NCBI RefSeq assembly: GCF_014207255.1
Contig: NZ_JACHCZ010000001.1
Location: 1,727,378 to 1,791,377 of the forward strand
Direction of reading: 5' to 3'
DNA: 64,000 nucleotides
Source: Pseudomonas sp. JAI120
GTDB lineage: Bacteria > Pseudomonadota > Gammaproteobacteria > Pseudomonadales > Pseudomonadaceae
In this document: piece by piece, positions 41,987 to 52,200 of the stretch
Layout: the number at the start of each line of letters is the position of its first letter
How positions within the stretch are numbered: the first letter of the stretch is position 1
The notes under the pieces: model-generated
Told to the model about the DNA's origin: nothing
The model's database searches: none
Seen by the model: only the letters and a program-made list of their open reading frames with translations
Position numbers and translations under genes: made by a program

Positions 41987-43714
41987 ATGCGGCATCTGTT
42001 TACCTTTCTGCTGGTGTTATTCGCAGGGTTCGCCCAGGCCGCGCCGGGCAATCCGTTTGAGACCAAACCCGATTTCCTCCCGGTGGGCAAGGCTTTCACC
42101 TTTACCTCCGAACGTCTTGAAAGTGGCGAGACCCAGCTGTATTGGCAGATTGCCGACGGTTATTACCTGTACAAGCAGCGCATGAAGTTCGATGGCCTGG
42201 CCGAAAAACCCGCGCTGCCCCAGGGCGAAGCCCATAGCGATGAGTTCTTTGGCGAGCAGGAAGTGTATCGCCAGGGCCTGGAAGTGAAGATTCCCGCCGG
42301 TACCACCGGCCAGGTCAAGCTGGGCTGGCAGGGCTGCGCCGATGCGGGCCTGTGCTATCCGCCGCAGTCGATCACCGTGGACCTGGGCGGCAACCCGGCC
42401 GTCGCCGCGACCGCCCAAGCCCAGGACCAGAGCCTGGCCAGCGGCTTGCAGCAGCGCAGCCTGGGCTGGAGCCTGCTGGTGTTCTTTGGCCTGGGCCTGC
42501 TGTTGGCATTTGCACCGTGTTCGTTGCCGATGCTGCCGATTCTCGCCGGCCTGGTGGTGGGCAGTGGCGCCAGCCCACGTCGCGGCTTTGCCCTGGCCAG
42601 CAGCTATGTGGTGTGCATGGCGCTGGTGTATGCCGCACTGGGCGTATTGGCCGCGTTGCTTGGCAGCAACCTCGCCGCGCTGCTGCAAACCCCATGGATC
42701 CTCGGCAGTTTCGCCGCGTTGTTTGTGATCCTCGCCCTGCCGATGTTCGGCTTTTTTGAACTGCAACTGCCCGTGGCCTTGCGTGACCGCCTGGATAACG
42801 TCAGCCGCAACCAAAGCGGCGGCAGCCTGGTCGGCGCCGGGGTGCTCGGCGCCCTCTCCGGCCTGCTGGTGGGGCCTTGCATGACGGCCCCCCTGGCCGG
42901 TGCACTGCTCTATATCGCCCAGAGCGGCAATGCCCTGCATGGCGGCCTGATCCTGTTCGCCATGGGCATCGGCATTGGCGTGCCGCTGCTGTTGCTGGTC
43001 ACCGTGGGCAACCGTTTCCTGCCCAAGCCGGGCACCTGGATGAATGTGCTCAAGGGCATCTTCGGCTTCCTGTTCCTGGCCACCGCCGTGCTGATGATTC
43101 GCCCGGTGATCGACGAAAGCCTGTGGCTCGGCTTGTGGGGCGCGCTGGCCATCTCCGTGGCCTATTGCGGCTGGCGCCTGGCCCAGGATTTCGGGCGGGT
43201 TGCCATGCTGTTCGGCGCCGGTTCCGTGGTCGTGGGGTTGTGGGGCGGCCTGCTGCTGGTGGGTGCCGCGGGTGGCAGCGATGACCTGTGGCAACCGTTG
43301 AAGGTCTACAGCGGCTCGCGGACCACTGCCGCCCCCACCGCCCACGAAGCCTTCATGACCCTCAATGACCCCGCCGTGCTGCAAAGCCAGCTCGACAGCG
43401 CCAAGGCCCAGGGCCAATGGGTGCTGGTGGATTACTACGCCGACTGGTGCGTGTCGTGCAAGATCATGGAGAAACAGGTGTTCGGCAAGCCCGAAGTGCT
43501 CGACGCGCTGAAGGATGTACGCCTGCTGCGCCTCGACGTCACCGCCGACAATGCCGCCAGCCGCGCACTGCTGGGCCGCTACCAAGTGCCGGGGCCGCCC
43601 AGCTTCGTGTGGATCGGCCCAGACGGTGAGGAACGCCGCGCCCAGCGAATCACCGGCGAAGTGGATGCCGCCGCCTTCCTGCAACGCTGGACTCAAGCCC
43701 GGGACGCCCTCTGA
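41987..43714 (+). CDS. dsbD: Thiol:disulfide interchange protein DsbD
   Basis: 575 aa from ATG 41987 (TAAGG upstream); a TTG two codons earlier is possible. Signal peptide to about AQA, a periplasmic alpha domain with CADAGLCYPP, then about eight membrane segments with a Cys in LLAFAPCSLPMLPILAGLV and VGPCMTAPLAGALL, and a thioredoxin-like gamma domain with DWCVSCKIMEK. It passes electrons from cytosolic thioredoxin to periplasmic Dsb proteins. First of three overlapping dsb genes. Confidence 0.95.
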   Translation: MRHLFTFLLVLFAGFAQAAPGNPFETKPDFLPVGKAFTFTSERLESGETQLYWQIADGYYLYKQRMKFDGLAEKPALPQGEAHSDEFFGEQEVYRQGLEVKIPAGTTGQVKLGWQGCADAGLCYPPQSITVDLGGNPAVAATAQAQDQSLASGLQQRSLGWSLLVFFGLGLLLAFAPCSLPMLPILAGLVVGSGASPRRGFALASSYVVCMALVYAALGVLAALLGSNLAALLQTPWILGSFAALFVILALPMFGFFELQLPVALRDRLDNVSRNQSGGSLVGAGVLGALSGLLVGPCMTAPLAGALLYIAQSGNALHGGLILFAMGIGIGVPLLLLVTVGNRFLPKPGTWMNVLKGIFGFLFLATAVLMIRPVIDESLWLGLWGALAISVAYCGWRLAQDFGRVAMLFGAGSVVVGLWGGLLLVGAAGGSDDLWQPLKVYSGSRTTAAPTAHEAFMTLNDPAVLQSQLDSAKAQGQWVLVDYYADWCVSCKIMEKQVFGKPEVLDALKDVRLLRLDVTADNAASRALLGRYQVPGPPSFVWIGPDGEERRAQRITGEVDAAAFLQRWTQARDAL

Positions 43715-44565
43715 TGCTGACCCTGACCATCGGCACCTTCGCCATCGCCCTGAATCACATCCTGCTGATCAGCGCGTTGATTCTCGCCACCCTGGTGGGT
43801 TGGCGCGTGGCCAAGCGTGGCGGTGAGAATCCGGAATCGGTGCTGTTCAGCCTGTTCCTGCTGGGCATGCTGGCGGCGCGCGTCAGCTTTGTACTGATGT
43901 ACTGGAGCTACTACAGCAACGACTGGCTGCAGATGGTCGACCTGCGCGACGGCGGTTTTCTCGCCTGGCCCGGTATCGTCGCGCTGATCCTCGGTGCACT
44001 GCTCTATGGCTGGCGTCGCCCGGCGCTGCGCAAGCCGCTGAGCGCCGGGGTCATCACCGGGCTGGTGTTCTGGGGCATGACCAGCCTGTCCTTGAGCGTG
44101 TATGAAAAAGGCACACGCCTGCCGGACATCACCTTGCGCAACGCCAATGGCGAGGTCGTGCAACTGGCGGATTACCAGGGCGGTCCGCTGGTGATCAACC
44201 TGTGGGCCACCTGGTGCCCGCCGTGCCGCCGTGAAATGCCGGTGCTGGAAAGTGCCCAGCGCATGCGCCCGGATGTGACCTTCCTGTTCGTCAACCAGGC
44301 CGAGAGCATGCAAAGCGTCAGCACCTACCTGGCCACCCAGGGCCTGAACCTGGACAACGTATTGTTCGACGCCAGCGGCCGCCTCGGCCAGGCAGTGGGC
44401 TCCATGGCCCTGCCCACCACGCTGTTCTACCAAGCCGACGGACGCCTGATCAACAGCCATCTGGGCGAGTTGTCCCAGGCCAGCCTGGCCCGCGCCATGG
44501 AACCCTTCGACACCGCCCCTGCCGCCACAAGGAAACCGACATGCCTCGCCTCCGCCACCTGCTGA
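43714..44565 (+). CDS. dsbE: TlpA/DsbE-like membrane thioredoxin
   Basis: 283 aa. About four N-terminal membrane segments (HILLISALILATLVGW, VLFSLFLLGMLAARVSFVLM, GFLAWPGIVALILGALL, AGVITGLVFWGMTSL), resembling an Lgt-like membrane region, precede a TlpA/ResA thioredoxin domain with WATWCPPCRREMPVLES and the cis-Pro in MALPTTLFYQADG. It probably uses DsbD electrons in the periplasm. Its ATG overlaps the dsbD stop by one base (TGATG), and its 3' end overlaps dsbG by 25 bases. The tail ends in a Cys-containing stretch (KPTCLASATC). Confidence 0.85.
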   Translation: MLTLTIGTFAIALNHILLISALILATLVGWRVAKRGGENPESVLFSLFLLGMLAARVSFVLMYWSYYSNDWLQMVDLRDGGFLAWPGIVALILGALLYGWRRPALRKPLSAGVITGLVFWGMTSLSLSVYEKGTRLPDITLRNANGEVVQLADYQGGPLVINLWATWCPPCRREMPVLESAQRMRPDVTFLFVNQAESMQSVSTYLATQGLNLDNVLFDASGRLGQAVGSMALPTTLFYQADGRLINSHLGELSQASLARAMEPFDTAPAATRKPTCLASATC

Positions 44566-45302
44566 CCCTGCTGCCGCTGACACTGGCGGCCACCCTGGCC
44601 CAGGCCGAAGACTGGCCGGCACCGATCAAACAGATCGAAGCCAAAGGCGCCAAAATCCTCGGCAAGTTCGACGCCCCCAGCGGCCTCACCGGCTACGCCG
44701 CGCAATACCAGAACCGCGGCATGGCCCTGTACCTGACCGCCGACGGCAAGAGCGTAATCGCCGGCAACCTGTACGACGCCCAAGGCAATGACCTGAGCAG
44801 CGCGCCCCTGGAAAAACTGGTGTACGCGCCGATGGCCAAGGAAGTCTGGGCCAAGATGGAAAAAAGCAGCTGGATCCAAGACGGCGACAAAAACGCGCCG
44901 CGCATCGTCTACCTGTTCAGCGACCCCAACTGCCCGTACTGCAACATGTTCTGGGAACAGGCGCGGCCATGGGTAAAAGCCGGCAAGGTCCAACTGCGCC
45001 ACATCATGGTCGGCATCATCCGCGAAGACAGCGCCGCCAAGTCGGCCGCCCTGTTCGCCGCCCAAGACCCGCAAAAAGCCCTGGAAGAACACGAAGCTGC
45101 CGGCAAGAGCAGCAAATTGCAGGCGCTGGCCAAGATCCCGGCGGATATCGAAGCCAAGCTCGATGCCAATATGAAGTTGATGGATGAGCTGGAACTGTCG
45201 GCGACGCCGGCGATTTTCTATCTGGATGACAAGGGCGGGTTGCAGCAACAGCAAGGGGCGCCGTCGCCGGATAAGTTGGTGAAGATTATGGGGCCGAAGT
45301 AA
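44541..45302 (+). CDS. dsbG: Thiol:disulfide isomerase DsbG
   Basis: 253 aa with a 22-residue signal peptide (cleaved after AQA). N-terminal cystatin-like dimerisation domain (about 23-95), then a thioredoxin domain with VYLFSDPNCPYCNMFWEQAR (CPYC) and the cis-Pro in LSATPAIFYLDD. It should correct or reduce disulfides in the periplasm and be kept reduced by DsbD. The start lies within dsbE, so translation is coupled. Known to protect single Cys residues; here linked to copper response by the DsbRS pair. Confidence 0.93.
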   Translation: MPRLRHLLTLLPLTLAATLAQAEDWPAPIKQIEAKGAKILGKFDAPSGLTGYAAQYQNRGMALYLTADGKSVIAGNLYDAQGNDLSSAPLEKLVYAPMAKEVWAKMEKSSWIQDGDKNAPRIVYLFSDPNCPYCNMFWEQARPWVKAGKVQLRHIMVGIIREDSAAKSAALFAAQDPQKALEEHEAAGKSSKLQALAKIPADIEAKLDANMKLMDELELSATPAIFYLDDKGGLQQQQGAPSPDKLVKIMGPK

Positions 45303-45420
45303 GCGGCGCCTGGTCTGACGCCATCGGGGCATGGGTATCTACACAACTTTCAGGCTGAAAAATCTCTTTGTGGTGAGGGAGCTTGTTTCCGTGGCGGCCT
45401 TCGGGCCGACCGCTTTTTGG

Positions 45421-45650
45421 GGTTTGGGTGAGTACATATCCGTTACTGCGGTCACGGCGGCTATGGGTTACGCCCTTACGGCGGGTCACTTTGGAAAAGC
45501 CCCAAAGTAACCAAAGGGCTCTTGCCCCACCACTCGGTACCTCGCCTAGGCTCGGTATGCCCGAACGAAGGCTTGAATCCGTGGGCCGCCGTCCTGCCGG
45601 GTTACCCACGGATTCAAGCCTGCGCTCGGCCAGCGTGGTTAACGGGGCGC
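45421..45650 (+). repeat. Left arm of long inverted repeat
   Basis: Begins GGTTTGGGTGAGTACATATC and runs to AACGGGGCGC. Reverse-complement similarity to the arm at 45932-46203 is high at both ends and through GTCACTTTTGG, CACCTCGCCTAGGCTCGG and CCTGCCGGGTTACCCACG. It also contains inner palindromes such as CTTGAATCCGTGGG...CCCACGGATTCAAG. Confidence 0.75.
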
Positions 45651-45671
45651 CTAGGATCAAGATCAAAAGCC

Positions 45672-45737
45672 AGAACAAAAGCAGAACAAAAGCAGAGCAA
45701 AAGCAGAGCAAAAGCAGAGCAAAAGCAGAGCAAAAGC
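45672..45737 (+). repeat. 11-bp tandem repeat (six copies)
   Basis: Six copies of AGARCAAAAGC (first two AGAACAAAAGC, last four AGAGCAAAAGC), with a degenerate seventh copy GATCAAAAGCC in front. It is a likely variable-number locus. GATCAAAAGCC also occurs next to the right arm in inverse orientation, so the array probably grew from the repeat edge. Confidence 0.85.
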
Positions 45738-45769
45738 AGGCTGAGGTCTACCTGCTGGATGGAGATCCA

Positions 45770-45864
45770 AATGTGGGAGGGGGCTTGCCCCCGATAGCGG
45801 TGAGTCAGTCAACCCAAGTATCACTGACCCACCCTCATCGGGGGCAAGCCCCCTCCCACATTTT
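45770..45864. repeat. Inverted REP pair inside the long repeat
   Basis: AATGTGGGAGGGGGCTTGCC and its inverted copy, joined by CGATAGCGGTGAGTCAGT... and ...TCATCGGGGGC. Same family as at 25474 and 28016. Confidence 0.85.
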
Positions 45865-45931
45865 TAACCCAGTACATCAGACAAAAAACCGGACGGCTCT
45901 AAGGCCGCCGCGCTTTGGCTTTTGATCTCAA

Positions 45932-46203
45932 ATCGCCCCGTCAAACACGCTGGCCGAACGCAGGCTTTGGAGCGTGGGTAACCCGGCAGGACGCCGGGTT
46001 AGCCGCGCTGGGCCAAGGATGGCCCATCGCGGCGGCCCACGCTCCAAAGCCGGAGTGAGGGCACACCGAGCCTAGGCGAGGTGCCGAGTGTTGGGGCGAA
46101 GCGTTTTTGGTTACTTTTGGCGCTCTTCCAAAAGTGACCCGCCGTAAGGGCGGAACCATAGGTAGCCGTGACCGCAGCAACGGATATGTACTCACCCAAA
46201 CCC
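45932..46203 (-). repeat. Right arm of long inverted repeat
   Basis: Inverted copy of the left arm with an inner GCGCTGGGCCAAGGATGGCC hairpin that is missing or shortened in the left arm. It abuts pvdL and may contribute its transcription end. Confidence 0.75.
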
Positions 46204-46211
46204 AGCGGAGA

Positions 46212-49200
46212 TTAAAGCCCTTCCAACTCCGCCATCAAATCACTCAACCGATCCACCTTCTCCGCACTGATCTCATTAGCCGCCAGCCCCTCGATGTACT
46301 CGGCCAATTCCGCCACCGTGCTGCACTCGAACATCGCCCGCAGCGGCACGTCCCGTTGCAAGGTCTTCTGCACGCGCGAGGCAATCTGCGTGGCCAGCAA
46401 CGAGTGGCCGCCCAGTTCGAAGAAGTTGTCCTGCACGCCGACCCTTTCGACTTTCAGCACCTCGGCCCAGATCGCGGCCAGGGTGCTTTCCAGTTCGTTG
46501 CGCGGCGCCAGGTAGTCCTGGCCGTGCAACTGACCAATCTCCAGTTCCGGCAGGGCCTTGCGGTCGAGTTTGCCGTTGGCGTTGAGCGGCAGGCGCTCGA
46601 ACCATAGCCAGTGCAGGGGCACCATGTATTCCGGCAGTTCGGCGCGCAGGCGTTGCTTGATGCGGTCCAGGCGTTCGCTTGTATTCAGGGCTTCGTCGGC
46701 GGCCACCAGGTAGCCCACCAGATGCTTGCCGTTGGCGCCTTCGTGCACGCCCACTGCCGCATCGCGAAGCTCCGGTTGTTCGTGCAGGCGCGCTTCGATT
46801 TCACCCAGTTCGATGCGGTAGCCGCGAATCTTCACCTGATGGTCGATACGTCCGACGTACTCCAGCACGCCATCGCTGCGCCGCCGTGCCAGGTCGCCGG
46901 TGCGGTACAGGCGCTCACCCGGTGCGCCGAACGGGTTCGGCACAAACACCTGGGCGGTGCGCAGCGGATCGCTGACATACCCGCGGCCCACCCCGGTGCC
47001 GGCCACGCACAGCTCACCGACCGCCCCTTGGGGCACCAATTCCAGCGCGCCATCCACTACGTACAAACGGTTATTGTCCGTCGGCGTACCAATCGGCAGG
47101 TAAGTGCCACGGGTGGACGCCGGATCGACGCGGAAGAACGCCACATCGTCCGAACATTCCGCCGGGCCGTAGGCGTTGACCAGGCCGATATCCGGGTAAC
47201 GCAACAACCACTGGTGCGCCAGCTCCGGCGGCATCGCTTCACCGGTCGGCAGCATCCAGCGCAAACCGTCCAGACTGATGCGATCCTGGGCGAGCATGCC
47301 CTGGATCAGCGACGGCACGCTTTCCAGCACAGTGATGCCGTGTGCTTGGACGTGCGCCAGCAAGCCCTGCGGATCGTGGGCGATGCTGTTCGGCACAATA
47401 TCCACCCGCGCACCGAACAGCGGCGCGGCGAGGAATTGCCACACGGAAATATCGAAGCTTTGCGAGGCCGTCTGGGCGATCACATCCGTCGCGCTCAGTT
47501 GCAGGTACGGCACCTTGCTCAATTGGTTGTTGAGCATGCCGCGCTGTTCGACCATCACGCCTTTGGGCAGGCCGGTGGAGCCCGAGGTGTAGATCACGTA
47601 GGCGAGGTTATCCGGGCCGCTGTAGATGCCCGGATTTTCCCCACGGGCAGGCACTTCGTCCCACACCAGCAACTGGCAGTCGACGCCGTCCAGCAGCTCG
47701 ATGGCCTGCTCACGGCACGCCTCGGTGCATACCAGCAGCGGCGTGCGGCTCATATCGATGATGCGGCTCAGACGCTGGCTCGGCAGGCCCGGGTCCAACG
47801 GCAGGTAACCGGCACCGGCCTTGAAGCTGCCGATGATCATGCCCAGCAGGTCCAGGTTACGCTCGGCCAGCAACGCCACCGGTTGGTCCAGGCCGACGCC
47901 TACCGCAATCAGCGCATGACCCAGGCCGTTACTGCGGCGGTTCAACTCGTCATAGGTCCATTGCTGGTCCAGGCAGCTGGCGGCGATACGCTGCGGATCA
48001 GCGCTCACCTGGGCTTCGAACAACTCGACATAGCTGCGCTCCAGCGGGTAGGCGTGTTCGCTCTGGTTGCAGCCGTCCAACAGGAACGCGCGCTCCTGCT
48101 CGCCCATCAGCGGCAGGTCGGCCATATCACCGTGGAAGCCCTGCACCAGCGCCAGCAGCAGGCGCTTGAATTCGCCAAGCATGCCTTGCACGGTGGTTTC
48201 GTCGAAGTAACGCTGGTCGTAGGACAGGTGCAGGCCGAGGTCATCGCCCGGATAGCACACGGCAGTCAGCGGGAAGTTGGTGTGGGTGCGGCCGGAGTCC
48301 GAGGTGGCATTCAGGCTGTGGGCGCGGTCCAGCACCGAGACTTCCACCGGGGCATTTTCGAACACGAACAGGCTGTCGAACAGCGGCTGGCCCTTGGGCA
48401 GTTCGCTGTGTTCCTGGATCGTCACCAGCGGCAGGTATTCGTACTCTCGCAGTTGCATATTGCTGTCGAGCAACGCACTCAACCACTGGCGTACGCTGCA
48501 GCGCTGGTCGTCCTCGGGCAGCTTCACCCGCAGCGCGATGCTGTTGATAAACAGGCCGACGGTACGTTGCATCTCGGGCATTTCTACCGGGCGCCCGGCC
48601 ACGGTGACGCCGAACAGCACGTCACGGTCGCCGCTCAAGCGCCGCAGCACCAAGGCCCAGGCCGCCTGGGCAAAGGTGTTGACGGTGAGTTGATGGGCCT
48701 GGGCCAGTTCGCGCAGTTGCGCACCGTCACGGGCGTCGAGCCGGGTGTAGCAGTCGCCCACCACCATGCCGCCGCTGTGGCCGGCATGTTCGCGCAGGAA
48801 CGGCCGGTCGCTCGGGATCGGCGTCGTGCGCTCGAACCCTTGCAGATTCTGCTGCCACCACTGGCGTGCTTCGGCGAGGTTCTGGCGTTGCAGCCAGGCG
48901 ATGTAGTCGCGGTAGCGCGGCGGCGTAGCCAGTTGTGCCTCGCGGCCTTCGCCGAGGGCCATGTAAATATCGAAGAAGTCATTCATCAGCAGCGAACGGC
49001 ACCAGGCATCGATCAGGATGTGGTGGTTGCTCATCATGAACCAGTAGCGCGCTTCGCCGACGCGGATCAGGCGCAGGTGGAACGGCGCCTGGTTGAGCAG
49101 ATCGAAACCGGCTTCGCGCTCGGCCTTGAGCAGCGCTTGCAGGCGCGGTTCCTGTTCGCTTTCCGGATTGGCACTCCAGTCCAGGTACTCGATCGGCGTG

Positions 49201-52200
49201 CTGCCCGGCTTGTGAATCACTTGCAGCATGTCTTCGCCGACGTTCCAGCAGAACGAGGCGCGCAAGGCTTCGTGGCGGGCGATCACCGCTTGCCAGGCCT
49301 GGGCGAAACGCTCGGGGTCGAGGGAGCTGTTGATGCGGTAGCGGTCCTGCATGTAGTAGAGGCCGGTGCCCGGCTCCAGCAGGGTGTGCAGCAGCAGCCC
49401 CTCTTGCATCGGGGTCAGCGGGTACACGTCTTCGATGGCGCTGGCCGGTACCGGCAAGGCATCCAGTTGCGGCTGGGTCAGGCGGGCCAGGGGGAAGTCG
49501 GACGGCGTGAGGCCGCCGGCGTTGTCCTCCAGGCAATGGGCGACCAACGCTTGCAGTTCGGCCAGGTAGGCCTGCGCCAGATCCTGGATGGTCTGCTGGT
49601 CGTGGCGTTCGCGGCTGAAGGTCCAGCGCAGCACCAATTCGCCGCCGTACACCTGGCTGTCGACGCTCAGCTCGTTGGGCAGCGGCGCGTCCGGGTCATG
49701 GGCCAGGCCCGCCGACTCGTCCAGCGGATGGAACAGTGCATCGGCGCCGAAGCTCTGGTCGAACTGGCCGAGGTAGTTGAAGGTGATCTGCGCGCTTGGC
49801 AGCGTGGCCATGCTTTGTTTGCACGCGTCTTCTGCCAGGTAGCGCAGCACGCCATAACCCAAGCCTTTATGGGGCACAGCACGCAACTGTTCCTTGATCG
49901 CCTTGATCGAGTCGCCCTGCCTCACGTGCGGGGTCAAGCGTAGCGGGTAAGCGCTGGTAAACCAGCCGACGCTGCGGGTCAGGTCGACTTCATCGAACAG
50001 ACTTTCGCGGCCATGGCCTTCCAGTTGGATCAACGCCGAATCATGCCCGCTCCAGCGGCACAGCACACGTGCCAGGGCAGTCAGCAGCAGGTCGTTGACC
50101 TGGGTGCGGTAGGCGCTTGGCGCCTGTTGCAGCAACTGGCGGGTGTGTTCGGCATCCAGGCGCACGCTGACCGTATCGGCATCGCGATTGCGCAGCGAAC
50201 CGTGCGGGCGGGCCACGGGTAATACCGCGTCAGGGCCGGCTAACCGGTCCTGCCACACGCTCAACTCTTCACGCAGGGATTCGCTGCCGGCATACGCCTG
50301 CAAGCGTGCGGCCCAGTCACGCAGGGCGCTGGTCTTGGCCGGCAGGCTGACGGACTGGCCGTCGCTGAGCTGGCGATAAACGTTTTGCAGGTCTTCGAGC
50401 AACACGCGCCACGACACACCGTCCACCACCAAGTGATGGATCGCGATCAGCAAGCGTTGCTGGCCTTGCGGCCCATCCACCAGCAAGGCGCGCAACAGCG
50501 GGCCGTGTTCCAGGTCGAGGCTGCGCTGGGTGTCGGTGAACAGCGCGGTGCACTGCGCCATATCGCGCACTTGCGCCTGCATCAGCACGCCGCCCTGGGG
50601 CACGGCCAAGTGTTCGGCATGCCATTGCGCATCGCGCCGGGTGAAGCTCAGGCGCAAGGCGTCGTGGTGTTCGAGTACCGCCAGCAGCGCTTGCTCCAGG
50701 CGATGAGGGTCGAGCAGTTGCAGCGGTTTGAGCACCAGCGCCTGGTTCCAGTGCTGACGCGCAGGAATATCGGTGTCGAAGAACCAGTGCTGGATCGGCG
50801 TGAGGCCCGAGCGGCCGGTGAGCACGCCTTGCTCGGCGATGATCTGCTCGGCGCGCGTGGCGACCGCGGCCAGGGTTTGCACGGTCTGGTGCTGGAACAG
50901 GTCACGAGGGCTGAAATGAATCCCCGCCTGCCGTGCGCGGCTGACCACCTGGATCGACAGGATCGAATCGCCGCCCAGTTCAAAGAAGTTATCGTCGAGG
51001 CCGACTTGCTGCACGTTCAACACCGCGCACCAGATCGACGCCAAGGTGCTTTCCAGCTCGTTGCGCGGCGCCACGTAGTGTTGGCGATTGGCCTCGGGGT
51101 CGGGTTGCGGCAAGGCGCGGCGGTCGAGCTTGCCGTTGGCGGTGAGCGGCATGCTGTCGAGCACGATCAGGTGCGCGGGCACCATGTAGTCCGGCAGTTG
51201 TGCCTTGAGATGGGCCTTGAGCGCGTCACGCAAGGTGGCGTGGTCGGCGTCGCTGACCAGGTACGCCACCAGCTGCTTGCCACTCGGCGAATCCAGCGCC
51301 AGCACCACCGCTTCACGTACGGCGGCGTGCTCCAGCAGGCGGGTTTCGATCTCGCCCAGCTCGATCCGGAAACCGCGAATCTTCACCTGATGGTCGATGC
51401 GCCCCAGGTACTCCACCAGGCCATCGGCGCGTTGGCGCACCAGGTCGCCGGTGCGATACAGGCGACCGCCAGCGGCGGCAAACGGGTCGGCGACAAACCG
51501 CTCGGCCGTCATCCCCGGACGTTCGTGGTAACCCTGGGCCAGACCGGCGCCGCCGACATACAACTCGCCGGTCGCGCCTTGAGGCACCAGTGCCAGGTCG
51601 GCGTCGAGAATGTAGGCCACGCGGTCGCCGATGATGCTGCCGATCGGCACACTGGCGGCCCCCTCCTCCAGTTGCTGCGGCGCGAGGCTGGCCAGGGGCA
51701 TGACCACGGTTTCGGTCGGGCCGTAGGCGTTGAAAAACACCTCGGGCTGGAACGCCGCACGGATACGCTGCACGTGTTCGCCGGTCAGCGCTTCGCCGCC
51801 GGTGATGCACATGCGCACCGGCAAGGTCTGCTGCTGGGTCGCGAGCCACTGCGCCAACTGGCTGCCGTAGCTCGGAGTAAAACCGAGGATGTTGATGCGA
51901 TGGGTACGAATCAGCCCGCAGATTTCCTCGGCATCCCACTGGCCCTGGGCGCGCAGGACCACCTGCGCACCGCTGAGCAGCGGCACCAGCAAACGCTCGG
52001 TGGCGGCGTCGAAGTTGATCGAATAAAAGTGCAGCTCGCAATCGTCCGGGCGCATGCCGAAGCGCTCGATCACGGCCTGGCAATGCATGGCGATTTCACC
52101 GTGGGACACCACCACGCCCTTGGGTTTACCGGTGGAGCCGGAGGTGTAGATCAGGTAGGCCTGATGCTGCGGCACGCTGATAAACGGCAGCTCGCCGGCC

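Larger units (their letters stand above)
45303..46211. other. Repeat-rich intergenic region between dsbG and pvdL
   Basis: A 909-bp stretch without a credible gene. It contains two inverted arms of a large repeat (45421-45650 and 45932-46203), an 11-bp tandem array and a REP pair between them. Open frames of 60-180 aa here are products of the repeat and are not called. The right arm ends eight bases before the pvdL stop. Confidence 0.8.

Noticed and set aside
45672..45737. CRISPR array
   Set aside because: Units are 11 bp with no spacers, so this is a tandem repeat.
45383..46199. Open frames of 60-180 aa in the dsbG-pvdL gap
   Set aside because: They are produced by the repeat arms, REP pair and 11-bp array; the same sequence is read in both directions.
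46611..49943. 1110-aa frame opposite pvdL
   Set aside because: GC-rich shadow of a real NRPS gene; composition is His/Gln/Arg-biased with no domain.
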